From CANLBN01 sp050633825 (GTDB lineage Bacteria > Pseudomonadota > Gammaproteobacteria > Pseudomonadales > Cellvibrionaceae): a stretch of DNA of 64,000 nucleotides. Below the pieces are notes generated by a model, which saw only the letters and a list, made by a program, of their open reading frames with translations, did no database searches and was not told the DNA's origin. The stretch spans positions 16,451 through 80,450 of the forward strand of contig JBOEHG010000019.1 of NCBI GenBank assembly GCA_050633825.1. Reading direction: 5' to 3'. Below, in pieces: positions 40,887 through 49,569 of this stretch. The number at the start of each line of letters is the position of its first letter. Positions within the stretch are counted from its first letter, which is position 1. Position numbers and translations under genes: made by a program.

Positions 40887-42764
40887 ATGGCGCTATTACA
40901 AATATCAGAACCCGGGCAGTCGCCCGAGCCGCATGAGCGTAAGCGAGCAATTGGTATTGATTTGGGTACAACCAACTCATTGGTTGCAACCGTTCGCAAT
41001 GGTCAGCCAGAGACTTTGCCTGATTATCAGGGCAACATGTTATTACCTTCTGTCGTTCGCTATACCGATTCAGCTTTGGTCATTGGTCAAGCGGCTAAAA
41101 CGGCTGCCGCTCAAGACCCAATGAATACAATGATTTCCATTAAGCGATTAATGGGACGTGGCCTTGATGAGCTACAAGCGTCTGAAAAACAATTTTCCTA
41201 TCACTTTGCAGAAACGTCTTCTGTCGTCCCTCATATTCAAACCGCAGCCGGATTAAAAACACCTATCGAAGTCTCTGCAGATATTTTGAAGGCGCTCGCA
41301 AGCCGAGGTAAAGACACCTTAGGTGGCGAATTGGATGGCGTTGTCATCACTGTGCCAGCCTATTTTGATGATGCGCAACGACAAGCAACCAAGGATGCGG
41401 CAAAAATTGCGGACTTAAAAGTACTTCGTTTATTGAATGAGCCCACGGCTGCAGCTGTCGCTTATGGTTTGGACGAAAAAGAAAATGGCGTTATTGCGAT
41501 TTATGATTTGGGTGGTGGCACTTTTGATATTTCAGTTTTACGGTTAACCAATGGCGTTTTTGAGGTATTGGCAACCGGTGGTGACTCTGCCTTAGGTGGC
41601 GATGATTTTGATCATGCCATTATGCTCTGGTTGCTTGAGCAATTCGGCATTGGGCAAGCGTTAACACCGGAACAAGAGCGAGAGCTACTCACTTTATCAT
41701 GTCAATTAAAAGAGCAATTGACAGATAATGACATTGCTATAGCAAGTTATAACGATATATCAGTTGAGTTAAATCAAGAGCAATTCTATTCGCTAGTAGA
41801 CCCTTTGATATCGAAGACACTTAAGTCCTGTAAGCGTAGCTTGCGTGATGCAGGGATTGAAAAATCAGAAATCATGAATGTCGTTATGGTCGGTGGTTCC
41901 ACAAGGATGCCAAGGGTGCGCCAGAAAGTCGCTGAGTTGTTTGAAGCCGAACCTTTGGTAAGTATAGATCCTGATCGTGTCGTTGCTATTGGTGCAGCTA
42001 TTCAAGCGGATATTTTGGTTGGTAATAAAAGCGACAGCGATATGTTACTGCTGGATGTGGTACCACTTTCTTTGGGCTTAGAAACCATGGGTGGGCTTGT
42101 TGAAAAAATTATTCACCGCAATACCACGATTCCAGTTTCTAAGGCACAAGAGTTTACAACCTTCAAAGATGGACAAACCGCAATGTCTATTCATGTTGTG
42201 CAGGGTGAGCGAGAGTTGGTTAAAGATTCCCGTTCCCTTGCGCGTTTTGAGCTTAAGGGTATCCCGCCAATGGTGGCTGGTGCCGCTCATATTAAAGTCA
42301 CCTTTCAGGTAGATGCGGATGGTTTGTTAAGCGTTTCCGCTGAAGAAAGTTCAACCGGTGTTAAAGCAGAAATTAATGTTAAGCCATCTTATGGTTTAAG
42401 TGATGACGAAGTCGCTTCAATGTTACGGGATTCCTTCGCTAATGCAAAAACCGATATTGAGGCGCGAGCATTGCGAGAAGAGCAAGTAGAAGCGGAACGC
42501 TTAATCGAATCTTTATCGGCTGCCTTGGAAGAAGATGGTCAACAGCTGTTGTCTACAGAAGAGTATTCATTATTATCCGATGCCCTTGATCAACTAAAAG
42601 TACTGCATAACAACGGTGATGCGGATGCGATTCGCCGCGAAACTGAACATTTGGCCAAATTGTCAGATGAGTTTGCTGCACGACGAATGGATAGTAATAT
42701 TAAGAAGGCCTTGTCAGGCCATCACCTAGATGAATTTGAAAATTCATCTTCAGAGTCGCAATAG
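40887..42764 (+). CDS. hscA: Hsp70-type chaperone HscA
   Basis: A 625-residue specialised Hsp70 that drives cluster release from IscU. The ATPase domain starts with GIDLGTTNSLVA and has YDLGGGTFDIS and VGGSTRMPRV. The linker is LLLDVVPLSLGLE, and the substrate domain and helical lid follow. An extra N-terminal stretch before GIDLG, about 20 residues ending EPHERKRA, is usual for HscA. It lies 40 bases after hscB. Confidence 0.97.
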   Translation: MALLQISEPGQSPEPHERKRAIGIDLGTTNSLVATVRNGQPETLPDYQGNMLLPSVVRYTDSALVIGQAAKTAAAQDPMNTMISIKRLMGRGLDELQASEKQFSYHFAETSSVVPHIQTAAGLKTPIEVSADILKALASRGKDTLGGELDGVVITVPAYFDDAQRQATKDAAKIADLKVLRLLNEPTAAAVAYGLDEKENGVIAIYDLGGGTFDISVLRLTNGVFEVLATGGDSALGGDDFDHAIMLWLLEQFGIGQALTPEQERELLTLSCQLKEQLTDNDIAIASYNDISVELNQEQFYSLVDPLISKTLKSCKRSLRDAGIEKSEIMNVVMVGGSTRMPRVRQKVAELFEAEPLVSIDPDRVVAIGAAIQADILVGNKSDSDMLLLDVVPLSLGLETMGGLVEKIIHRNTTIPVSKAQEFTTFKDGQTAMSIHVVQGERELVKDSRSLARFELKGIPPMVAGAAHIKVTFQVDADGLLSVSAEESSTGVKAEINVKPSYGLSDDEVASMLRDSFANAKTDIEARALREEQVEAERLIESLSAALEEDGQQLLSTEEYSLLSDALDQLKVLHNNGDADAIRRETEHLAKLSDEFAARRMDSNIKKALSGHHLDEFENSSSESQ

Positions 42765-42776
42765 GAGTTTTATAGA

Positions 42777-43115
42777 ATGCCTAAAATCGTTTTTTTGCCT
42801 CATGAAGAAATATGTCCAGAAGGTGCTGTGATAGAGGCTGAAGCAGGGGAAAGCATTTGTCGTACAGCATTGAAAAATGGGCTCGATATAGAACATGCTT
42901 GTGAAATGAGTTGTGCTTGTACCACTTGCCATGTCATTGTTCGAGAGGGTTATGATTCATTAAATGAGCCTGATGAATTAGAAGATGATTATTTGGATAA
43001 GGCTTGGGGTTTGGAGCCTGAATCAAGACTAAGTTGTCAGGCTCTGGTTGCTGATGAGGACTTAGTCGTCGAAATTCCAAAATACACCATTAACATGGTT
43101 TCAGAAAATCACTAA
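42777..43115 (+). CDS. fdx: [2Fe-2S] ferredoxin, isc type
   Basis: A 112-residue ferredoxin that supplies electrons for cluster assembly on IscU. Ligands C42, C48, C51 and C87 match the E. coli Fdx positions (HACEMSCACTTCHV and RLSCQAL). It follows hscA by 12 bases with a GGAG-type ribosome site and is in one unit with hscBA. Confidence 0.97.
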   Translation: MPKIVFLPHEEICPEGAVIEAEAGESICRTALKNGLDIEHACEMSCACTTCHVIVREGYDSLNEPDELEDDYLDKAWGLEPESRLSCQALVADEDLVVEIPKYTINMVSENH

Positions 43116-43151
43116 TATTTTTTGTTCAGGCTTAAAAGGTGGGATGTATAT

Positions 43152-43352
43152 ATGTCATTAATGTGGACTGATGTGCAAGACATCGCGATAGAATTAGCTG
43201 ACAGTAAACCAGATGTTGATCCGCGCTATGTTAACTTTGTAGATCTAAGGGTCTGGGTAATGGCGCTACCATCATTTGATGATGCGCCGGATCGTTGTGG
43301 TGAAAAAATTCTGGAAGCTATTCAAGCCGCTTGGATAGAAGAGTCTGATTAG
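43152..43352 (+). CDS. iscX: Fe-S assembly protein IscX
   Basis: A 66-residue acidic protein, exactly the E. coli length, that binds IscS and modulates its activity in an iron-dependent way. The conserved MWTDVQDIAIEL start, FVDLRVWVMALPSFDD and EKILEAIQAAWIEE are visible. The ATG at 43152 was chosen because AGGTGGG precedes it and it matches the family start; an upstream in-frame ATG at 43122 would add ten unrelated residues. It is the last isc gene and converges with the SMP-30-like gene with only 15 bases between. Confidence 0.95.
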   Translation: MSLMWTDVQDIAIELADSKPDVDPRYVNFVDLRVWVMALPSFDDAPDRCGEKILEAIQAAWIEESD

Positions 43353-43367
43353 TTTTTATTATTAAGC

Positions 43368-44240
43368 TTAGCCCTTGAACTGATAGGGTTGTAAACCGGC
43401 TACTGTGGTTTTGTAGGATAGGATAGCGTCGGAAAATTGAATTTTACGGCGAGTTCGAGTGAGGTCTTCTTGGCCTGAGGTCACAATAAATAGCGTATCC
43501 AAATTGGCGCCGCCAAAAGTGCAATATTTTACGCCAGGCGCTTCTACTTTAATTTTATCAATGCATTCGCCTTCTTGGTTATAGCGGCTGATATAGCCTG
43601 CACCTCGATGACAGACCCATAGGCAATCCTCACTATCAACAGATAAACCGTGAGGGTAACCATCCTGTTTAGAAATTCGACAAAAATTGCTTGTTTCAAT
43701 GGGTTGGCGTTGATCGTTTAGTCGAGTTGCGTAAATGTAACGCGTTGTCCCTGAACTTTGATACAAAATGGAGCCATCGTTAGAAAATGCCGGTGGGGCC
43801 GTGCAATCCCAGCCTTCACCTGTTACCCGTTGCATATCCATTGTGGGCGTTAGCTGGTATAGATTCCCTTGTTTTTCAGCGGGGTTTTTCTTTTGGGTGA
43901 ATGACCAGTAATTCCCGTACTTGTCCACAATACCCGCAATGGTTTGTTTGTTGCTGGCAAAGGGCTCGGGTTTTGATATGTAAGTGACCTGTCGTTTTTG
44001 CATGTCGTAGAAGCCAATACCATCCTCTAGAGTCGCAATAAATCCATGATTAATGCTTGGAGATAAACTGAGAATGGGGGCGTCTAATTTACACGCAGTA
44101 ATTTCTTGCGTCTCAGTATTATATTGGTAAAGCTGTTGGTCAGCGTGATCGACCCAAAATAGTGATTGTTGGCTATCTATCCAGACGGGTTGTCCATTGT
44201 CACTGTTTTCTAACTTGATGATGCAATCAATTTGCTGCAT
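43368..44240 (-). CDS. SMP-30/gluconolactonase-like protein lacking the usual metal ligands
   Basis: A 290-residue six-bladed beta-propeller of the SMP-30 family, recognised by PVWIDSQQSLFWVDHADQQL, IVDKYGNYWSFT, HGLSVDSEDCLWVC and YCTFGGANLDTLFIVTSG. Canonical members bind a divalent metal through Glu (in GEGPVW), Asn (NGxAxSPD) and Asp (PDGxxVD) and hydrolyse sugar lactones. Here those places read NGQPVW, TAPPAFSNDG and PHGLSVD, so all three ligands appear changed. It may be a different enzyme or a binding protein. A LacI-type operator lies upstream and the LacI-type repressor gene is next to it, suggesting sugar-responsive control. Confidence 0.82.
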   Translation of the reverse strand: MQQIDCIIKLENSDNGQPVWIDSQQSLFWVDHADQQLYQYNTETQEITACKLDAPILSLSPSINHGFIATLEDGIGFYDMQKRQVTYISKPEPFASNKQTIAGIVDKYGNYWSFTQKKNPAEKQGNLYQLTPTMDMQRVTGEGWDCTAPPAFSNDGSILYQSSGTTRYIYATRLNDQRQPIETSNFCRISKQDGYPHGLSVDSEDCLWVCHRGAGYISRYNQEGECIDKIKVEAPGVKYCTFGGANLDTLFIVTSGQEDLTRTRRKIQFSDAILSYKTTVAGLQPYQFKG

Positions 44241-44358
44241 AAACGCGCGCTTTGCCTTTTTTCGGGAGAATTTTTACCGCTTTATTATATGACTCAGTCA
44301 CTATTCGCTTTGTTACCAAGTATTTCAGCAAAAATATAGAAGTAGTAAGGGATTATAT

Positions 44359-44372
44359 TGGTAACGTTTACA
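44359..44372. promoter_or_regulatory. LacI/GalR-family operator
   Basis: TGGTAACGTTTACA matches 12 of 14 positions of the common LacI-family palindrome TGTAAACGTTTACA with its central CG. It lies about 119 bases upstream of the SMP-30-like gene and 66 bases downstream of the repressor gene. Confidence 0.65.
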
Positions 44373-44438
44373 TTTGGTCAATCATATCAGAAAGTTAGCA
44401 GCAAATAAGTAAAAGTCAAACGGAGGGGTGGTGAAGGA

Positions 44439-45443
44439 TTAAGGGGTAGCGCGGCTGGTAGAGTTGCGAATAATAATTTTATGGTTGAACTCTTTATCTT
44501 TATTGGGTGGGAGATCGCCATCAATTAATGCAAGCAAGGTGTTCATGGCAGTATCACCAATATCGATCATGGGTTGGTGTACCGTTGTGAGTGGTGGGTC
44601 GGTCATTTCGGTGTAGCGGACATTATTAAAGCCCATCACAGAAATATCTTCAGGTACTCTAAGGCCAAGTGTTTTAATACAGTGAAGTAGTTCTATCGCT
44701 GTATCATCATCTGAGCAAAGGATGGCAGTTGGGCGAGGCGCAGTATCTAATAACTTTTGCAGCTTCTCTTGAATACTAAGTCTATCGTACTCATGGTTCA
44801 AAAAACGTCCAATCACTGGGAGCTTATTTTCTTCCATTGCACTTTGATAGCCTGACTGTTGTTCTGATACCGTCAATGGCTCGTGATCACGGGCCATAAA
44901 GGCAATAGCTTTATGCTCAAGGTGAATAAGATATTCTGTTGCCTCTTGCGCTGCAAGGGAGTAATCAATGGTCATACAGGGGAGAGGGTATTCCATACCA
45001 TTGAACTGGTAGGGTTCACAGGCAAGTACAATGGGCAAATTCTTTTCGATCTTAGAAAGATCTTTATCAGCTAAACCCACTAGTAATATAAAGCCATCAG
45101 CTTGTTTGCAGCGAATCATCTGTTGGTAGTAATCTAATGGGAGGCTATTAAACCCTGCTTCTTTTACCAACAAATGATAGCCGTTGGCTTTGGCAGCTTG
45201 GTTTAATTGTTTCACGATAGACTCATAAAGAGGTGAGCTTATTCTGGGAATGACCACAATCACTAACCCCGTTTTCCCTCTGCGCAGATTTTGCGCAAGG
45301 GTATTTGGAGTGTAGTTAATTCTTTTGATCGCTTCTTCGACTTTTTCCCTTGTCTGTTTACTGACTTGATTGGGATTATTAAAGAATCGCGATACGGTTG
45401 CAATAGACACACCAGCGATGTTGGCGACTTTTTTAATCGACAT
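44439..45443 (-). CDS. LacI/GalR-family transcription repressor
   Basis: A 334-residue regulator. The N-terminal helix-turn-helix and hinge (about 2-58; SIKKVANIAGVSIATVSRFF, ending YTPNTLAQNLRRG) are followed by a periplasmic-binding-protein-like effector domain. The hinge and recognition helix are typical of sugar-responsive members. It lies about 200 bases upstream of the SMP-30-like gene on the same strand, with a matching operator between them. The effector is unknown. Together the two genes look like a small module inserted between iscX and ndk. Confidence 0.93.
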   Translation of the reverse strand: MSIKKVANIAGVSIATVSRFFNNPNQVSKQTREKVEEAIKRINYTPNTLAQNLRRGKTGLVIVVIPRISSPLYESIVKQLNQAAKANGYHLLVKEAGFNSLPLDYYQQMIRCKQADGFILLVGLADKDLSKIEKNLPIVLACEPYQFNGMEYPLPCMTIDYSLAAQEATEYLIHLEHKAIAFMARDHEPLTVSEQQSGYQSAMEENKLPVIGRFLNHEYDRLSIQEKLQKLLDTAPRPTAILCSDDDTAIELLHCIKTLGLRVPEDISVMGFNNVRYTEMTDPPLTTVHQPMIDIGDTAMNTLLALIDGDLPPNKDKEFNHKIIIRNSTSRATP

Positions 45444-45904
45444 AATAAATTAAAGTTTTTAATCGTTAGAGCAGTGTCTGCCCGACGATCTCCCCCGTCC
45501 TAATAGCAATAGGCTATTTGTAGCTTTTTTGATAATAATGTGCAATATAATTAACGATGTTTTTGTTTTTTTGGCGCGATTTACATCTTTTTTGTTGTTT
45601 TATTGTCGCTTATTACTTTTTGTTCTGATTTTTTATCTTTTCTTTTCATATTTGCATAACTTTGCTGTTCCTTTTATTGATCACCTTTTTGAGAGTTTTG
45701 GGTTTTCTGTTTATGTTGGAATAATATTCAACAAATTGGTTTAAGGTATTGCTGTACAGGTCATAAATCCTTACAATGGCGCCCGCTTCGAGCTGGGACA
45801 TTCTCTATTATTAAACAGGCAAGGTTGCCTGCATTTAAAGGCCTTTTTAGAGCATTCACCACCTTCTTTATATAAATCCATTCAGTATTCGGGAGAACAC
45901 TGCT
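45444..45904. other. Intergenic region upstream of ndk
   Basis: 461 bases between the divergent lacI-type gene and ndk. Bases 45529-45744 are strongly T-rich and can be read as a 71-codon hydrophobic frame (Phe/Leu/Ile), but this looks like composition rather than a gene. The last 160 bases hold the ndk promoter and a leader of about 120 bases. Nothing else was recognised. Confidence 0.6.
45749..45777 (+). promoter_or_regulatory. Sigma-70-type promoter for ndk
   Basis: TTGCTG (45749-45754) and TACAAT (45772-45777) are separated by 17 bases, with a GC-rich discriminator immediately downstream. The expected start is about 120 bases ahead of the ndk GTG. Confidence 0.55.
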
Positions 45905-46330
45905 GTGACAGTCGAACGTACACTTTCAATTATCAAACCTGATGCCGTCGCCAAAAATGTTATTGGCGAAATTATTGCGCGCTTTGAGCAAGCTGGCTTA
46001 AGTATCGCAGCTGCAAAAATGGTCCATCTTTCACAAGACCAAGCTGAAGGGTTCTATGCTGAACATAAAGAGCGTCCGTTCTTTGCTGCTTTAGTTGAAT
46101 TTATGACATCAGGTCCTGTAGTTGTTCAGGTACTTGAAGGCGAAAATGCTGTTTTGAAAAATCGCGAGCTTATGGGTGCAACTAACCCACAAGAAGCAGA
46201 AGCGGGCACTATTCGAGCAGACTTTGCACAATCAATCGATGCAAATGCCGTACATGGTTCTGATTCCCCTGAGTCAGCTGCCAGAGAAGTTTCCTACTTT
46301 TTCAATGACAGCGAAATCTGCGCACGTTAA
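45905..46330 (+). CDS. ndk: Nucleoside diphosphate kinase
   Basis: A 141-residue enzyme that balances nucleoside triphosphate pools. The phospho-histidine is H117 in NAVHGSDSPESA, and the N-terminus RTLSIIKPDAVAKNVIG is the family start. It begins at a GTG with GGGAG about ten bases upstream. rlmN follows after 13 bases, so the two are co-transcribed, as in Pseudomonas-type genomes. Confidence 0.97.
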   Translation: MTVERTLSIIKPDAVAKNVIGEIIARFEQAGLSIAAAKMVHLSQDQAEGFYAEHKERPFFAALVEFMTSGPVVVQVLEGENAVLKNRELMGATNPQEAEAGTIRADFAQSIDANAVHGSDSPESAAREVSYFFNDSEICAR

Positions 46331-46343
46331 TTGAGATTGCATA

Positions 46344-47519
46344 ATGCCATCCGCTGAGTTGTCTTCAACAGGTAAGCCTGAGCAAAAAACGAATTTGCTC
46401 GGGCTTTCGCCAGCGAAGATGGCAGATTTCTTCGAATCTATTGGTGAGAAGCCATTCCGGGCAACTCAGGTCTTAAAGTGGATTCATCAAAATGGCGTCG
46501 ATGATTTCGATGTCATGTCTAATCTCAGTAAATCCCTTCGTGAAAAACTCAAATCGGTAGCAGAGATACAAGGTCCCACTGTTATCCAGCAGTTGGATTC
46601 AGAAGACGGCACCCGTAAATTCCTATTCCAAATACCAGGCAACGACTCTGATAAGCAAAATGCGGTCGAAACTGTCTTTATCCCTGAAGGTGATCGAGGG
46701 ACTTTATGTGTGTCATCGCAAGTAGGCTGCTCATTAGACTGTAGCTTTTGTGCGACAGGCAAACAAGGTTTTAACCGTGACCTTACTGCCGCTGAAATTA
46801 TCGGTCAGGTATGGGCTGCCGCAAAGTCTTACGGTCAGCTTACGCCTAAAGGCCCTCGTTCCGTTACGAATGTCGTGATGATGGGAATGGGGGAGCCACT
46901 GATGAACTTTGATAATGTGGTCGATTCCATGTCGTTGATGATGGATGATAACGCTTATGGTTTGTCTAAGCGTCGAGTGACTTTGAGTACAGCCGGTGTC
47001 GTGCCAATGCTTGATCGGCTTGGGGAGGTGACAGATGCGTCACTTGCTATTTCTCTACATGCGCCTAATGATGAGTTGCGTAATCAATTAGTCCCGATTA
47101 ATAAGAAATACCCTATTTCTATGTTGCTGGGGTCTGCAAAGCGTTATATCGAGGGTTTGCCCGATAATCGCCGTAAAATTACCATAGAGTATACCTTGAT
47201 TGATCAAGTGAATGATCGCCCACAGCATGCCCATGAACTGGCCGAATTACTTCGTGATATTCCTGTGAAAATCAATTTAATCCCCTTCAACCCCTTTGGT
47301 CTGGTGGATTATAAAAGGGTTAGTAATAATGCCTTGCGCCGTTTTCAGGATATTTTGATTCAGGCAGGCTATACAACCACGATTAGAACCACCCGTGGTG
47401 ATGATATTGATGCGGCGTGTGGCCAACTGGCCGGTGAAGTGAATGATCGAACCCGCCGTAGCGAACGTTATCGGCAGTCAGTAAGTCCCGATATTGTCAA
47501 AATAATCCCTGATCACTGA
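46344..47519 (+). CDS. rlmN: Dual-specificity 23S rRNA/tRNA adenine C2 methyltransferase RlmN
   Basis: A 391-residue radical-SAM enzyme that methylates A2503 of 23S rRNA and A37 of some tRNAs. The [4Fe-4S] ligands are C129, C133 and C136 in GCSLDCSFCATG. The GMGEPLMNFDNV glycine motif, and CGQLAGE near the C-terminus with the Cys that carries the covalent RNA intermediate, are present. It follows ndk and precedes pilW. Confidence 0.97.
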   Translation: MPSAELSSTGKPEQKTNLLGLSPAKMADFFESIGEKPFRATQVLKWIHQNGVDDFDVMSNLSKSLREKLKSVAEIQGPTVIQQLDSEDGTRKFLFQIPGNDSDKQNAVETVFIPEGDRGTLCVSSQVGCSLDCSFCATGKQGFNRDLTAAEIIGQVWAAAKSYGQLTPKGPRSVTNVVMMGMGEPLMNFDNVVDSMSLMMDDNAYGLSKRRVTLSTAGVVPMLDRLGEVTDASLAISLHAPNDELRNQLVPINKKYPISMLLGSAKRYIEGLPDNRRKITIEYTLIDQVNDRPQHAHELAELLRDIPVKINLIPFNPFGLVDYKRVSNNALRRFQDILIQAGYTTTIRTTRGDDIDAACGQLAGEVNDRTRRSERYRQSVSPDIVKIIPDH

Positions 47520-47652
47520 GAGTCATAGGCTTAATATGATTTATGTTGGCCTAATGATTTGATACAGTACACATTGTGACGCTTGCAGCTGGCATTTATC
47601 AGTCAGTGTGGGCAATAATAATAGCTTATATCGTCAATTGAGAGAGGTAACT

Positions 47653-48462
47653 GTGAATAGCAACATGCGTTCAGCCATTGCGTTTATATTCCTGTCTTTA
47701 GTTTTATTATTATCCGGGTGTGTTCAGACTGTTCAGACGAACAGCAATACCGGTCGTATTATTAACAAACAGAAAGCGCTCGACAGTTATATTGCCTTGG
47801 GTATGGCCTATTTGAGGCAAGGTACTCGAGATTTGGCACGGCGTAATTTTGAAAAAGCACTTGAAGTAAACCCTCGTTCACATGAAGCCCACAATGGTAT
47901 GGGTTTGCTGTATAAGTTAACGGGTGAAATCGAATTATCTGAAAAATCCTTTAAACGCTCTTTGCGTGAAAATAAAAAATTCTCTCCTGCACGCCTTAAC
48001 TATGGTGTATTTCTTTATACGCAGGGCCGTTACCAAGAAGCCATTGATAACTTTGAAGTTGCTTCTCAGGATCTCACATATGATAGAAGGGCATTGGCTC
48101 TAGCCTATGTAGGTCAGTCAGCGCTTAAGTTGAACAGTAAGGTGAGGGCAAAATCAGCTTTTGAGCATTCTCTCAATGTGGACAATAATTTAGCGTTAGC
48201 CATGGTGGAGCTGGCACAAATAGCATTTGATGAGGAAGATTACAGTGCAGCCAAGCAGTATATAGACCGTTTTGCTACTGTTTCTCGGCCCTCCTCAAAA
48301 AGTTTATGGTTAGGGGTTCAGATCGAACGGATTTTCGGTAATCAGGATAAAGAGGCAAGTTATGCCATTGCGCTAAAAAATTTACACCCGTATTCCAAAG
48401 AATATTTAGAGTATAAAAGGCTACTTGGTCAGCAGGTCCGAGCAAATGAGCAAGAAAAATAA
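47653..48462 (+). CDS. pilW: Type IV pilus biogenesis/stability lipoprotein PilW (PilF)
   Basis: A 269-residue outer-membrane pilotin-type lipoprotein made of TPR repeats (about 40-225), needed for PilQ secretin assembly in relatives. The signal peptide ends with the lipobox LLSGC at about residue 23. I chose the GTG at 47653 because GAGAGG lies five bases before it and it puts a normal signal peptide at the N-terminus. An in-frame ATG at 47608 would add 15 polar residues before the signal. Its 3' end overlaps rodZ by 17 bases. Confidence 0.92.
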   Translation: MNSNMRSAIAFIFLSLVLLLSGCVQTVQTNSNTGRIINKQKALDSYIALGMAYLRQGTRDLARRNFEKALEVNPRSHEAHNGMGLLYKLTGEIELSEKSFKRSLRENKKFSPARLNYGVFLYTQGRYQEAIDNFEVASQDLTYDRRALALAYVGQSALKLNSKVRAKSAFEHSLNVDNNLALAMVELAQIAFDEEDYSAAKQYIDRFATVSRPSSKSLWLGVQIERIFGNQDKEASYAIALKNLHPYSKEYLEYKRLLGQQVRANEQEK

Positions 48463-49492
48463 TAATGCAGTAAAGAATACGGATAAAACACTACAGGATG
48501 CCTCACCCGGCGAGATGCTTTCGGCTCAGCGTAAGAAGCTGGATATTGATGAAAAAGACGCTGCCGAATCATTAAAGATCACCATCTCCCGTCTTAGGTC
48601 TATAGAATCGGATGATTACCGTGACTTACCTTCAGAAACCTATGTGCGCGGGTATTTGCGCAACTATGGTCGCTTAGTCGATGTTGACGAGCATACGCTT
48701 ATTGATGCCTACGATCGTATTCGTTCAGGCTCCGAACCAGCAGAACTAGGTCTTACTACTGACGATGTGGTGCCGGTGAATCATCACAAGCAATGGTGGT
48801 TTGTTTATGTTGTGTTGGTTATTTTAGTTATGTTCTGGGTTGCTTCGTATTGGCTTTTCGGAAACACTTCTGATGAAAAAGGTGCATCAGTATTGAACTC
48901 TAGTTCAACATCGTCCCTTGCTGCCTCTAATGAGGGGAGCGATCTCGCTGCCTTGAGCGCTGCAACTGTTTCCTCCATAGAGGTCGGTGACGACAATGTT
49001 CCTTCTTCAGGTCAGATTCAAGAAACCCCGAAAACAAATGCTGATTTTGCCCTAGTCGATAATAGTGACAATAAGCAAGGTCTTGTGGAAGAGCCTCCAG
49101 CCACTCAAGAGCCTTCAGCTATACCGCAACCTTCAAATGAGCAAGCCATTGTAGTGAGTAAAGTCACTGCTGCTGAATTAGTTAAATCAGTGATTGCTGA
49201 AGATCAAAAAAGGCTAGAACAGGATACCCCACCGGTCACCATTGTATCGTCTGGCGATACGCTTAACTTCGGCTTTGAAAATGATTGTTGGGTTAAGGTG
49301 AGTGATTCTACTGGTACGGTTCTCTTTGCGGGCTTGCAAAAGGCAGGCACGGCACTTGCGCTCAATGGTAAAGCGCCATTTAGGGTTATTGTCGGTAATG
49401 TTGAAGGCACATCTTTGGTGTACAATGGCGAGCCTGTGCAGTTGAGTGCTGAAAGTAATCGTAAGTCTGCCCGTTTGCAGGTTGGCGGTTGA
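48446..49492 (+). CDS. rodZ: Cytoskeletal/cell-shape protein RodZ
   Basis: A 348-residue bitopic membrane protein that links MreB to the rod-shape elongation machinery. The cytoplasmic helix-turn-helix domain (about 20-90; LSAQRKKLDIDEKDAAESL, YVRGYLRNYGRLV) is followed by one TM (about 106-128), a Ser/Pro/Gln-rich periplasmic linker and a C-terminal beta domain (DUF4115; DCWVKVSDSTGTVLFAG). The ATG at 48446 within the end of pilW was chosen; a TTG seven codons earlier is in frame. Confidence 0.94.
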   Translation: MSKKNNNAVKNTDKTLQDASPGEMLSAQRKKLDIDEKDAAESLKITISRLRSIESDDYRDLPSETYVRGYLRNYGRLVDVDEHTLIDAYDRIRSGSEPAELGLTTDDVVPVNHHKQWWFVYVVLVILVMFWVASYWLFGNTSDEKGASVLNSSSTSSLAASNEGSDLAALSAATVSSIEVGDDNVPSSGQIQETPKTNADFALVDNSDNKQGLVEEPPATQEPSAIPQPSNEQAIVVSKVTAAELVKSVIAEDQKRLEQDTPPVTIVSSGDTLNFGFENDCWVKVSDSTGTVLFAGLQKAGTALALNGKAPFRVIVGNVEGTSLVYNGEPVQLSAESNRKSARLQVGG

Positions 49493-49569
49493 TTCTTAGT
49501 AGTTGATGCTATCCCATCTTATTCATATTGGTCAGTAGGCCATAGTGTCGGTTTAAATTAGGTAATACC

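Noticed and set aside
43122..43151. Upstream start for iscX adding ten residues
   Set aside because: The extra residues do not match IscX. The ATG at 43152 has a good ribosome site and gives the standard 66 residues.
45529..45744. 71-codon hydrophobic open frame upstream of ndk
   Set aside because: The region is a T-rich stretch, so Phe/Leu/Ile-rich frames arise by chance. There is no convincing ribosome site, and the frame is followed by the ndk promoter.
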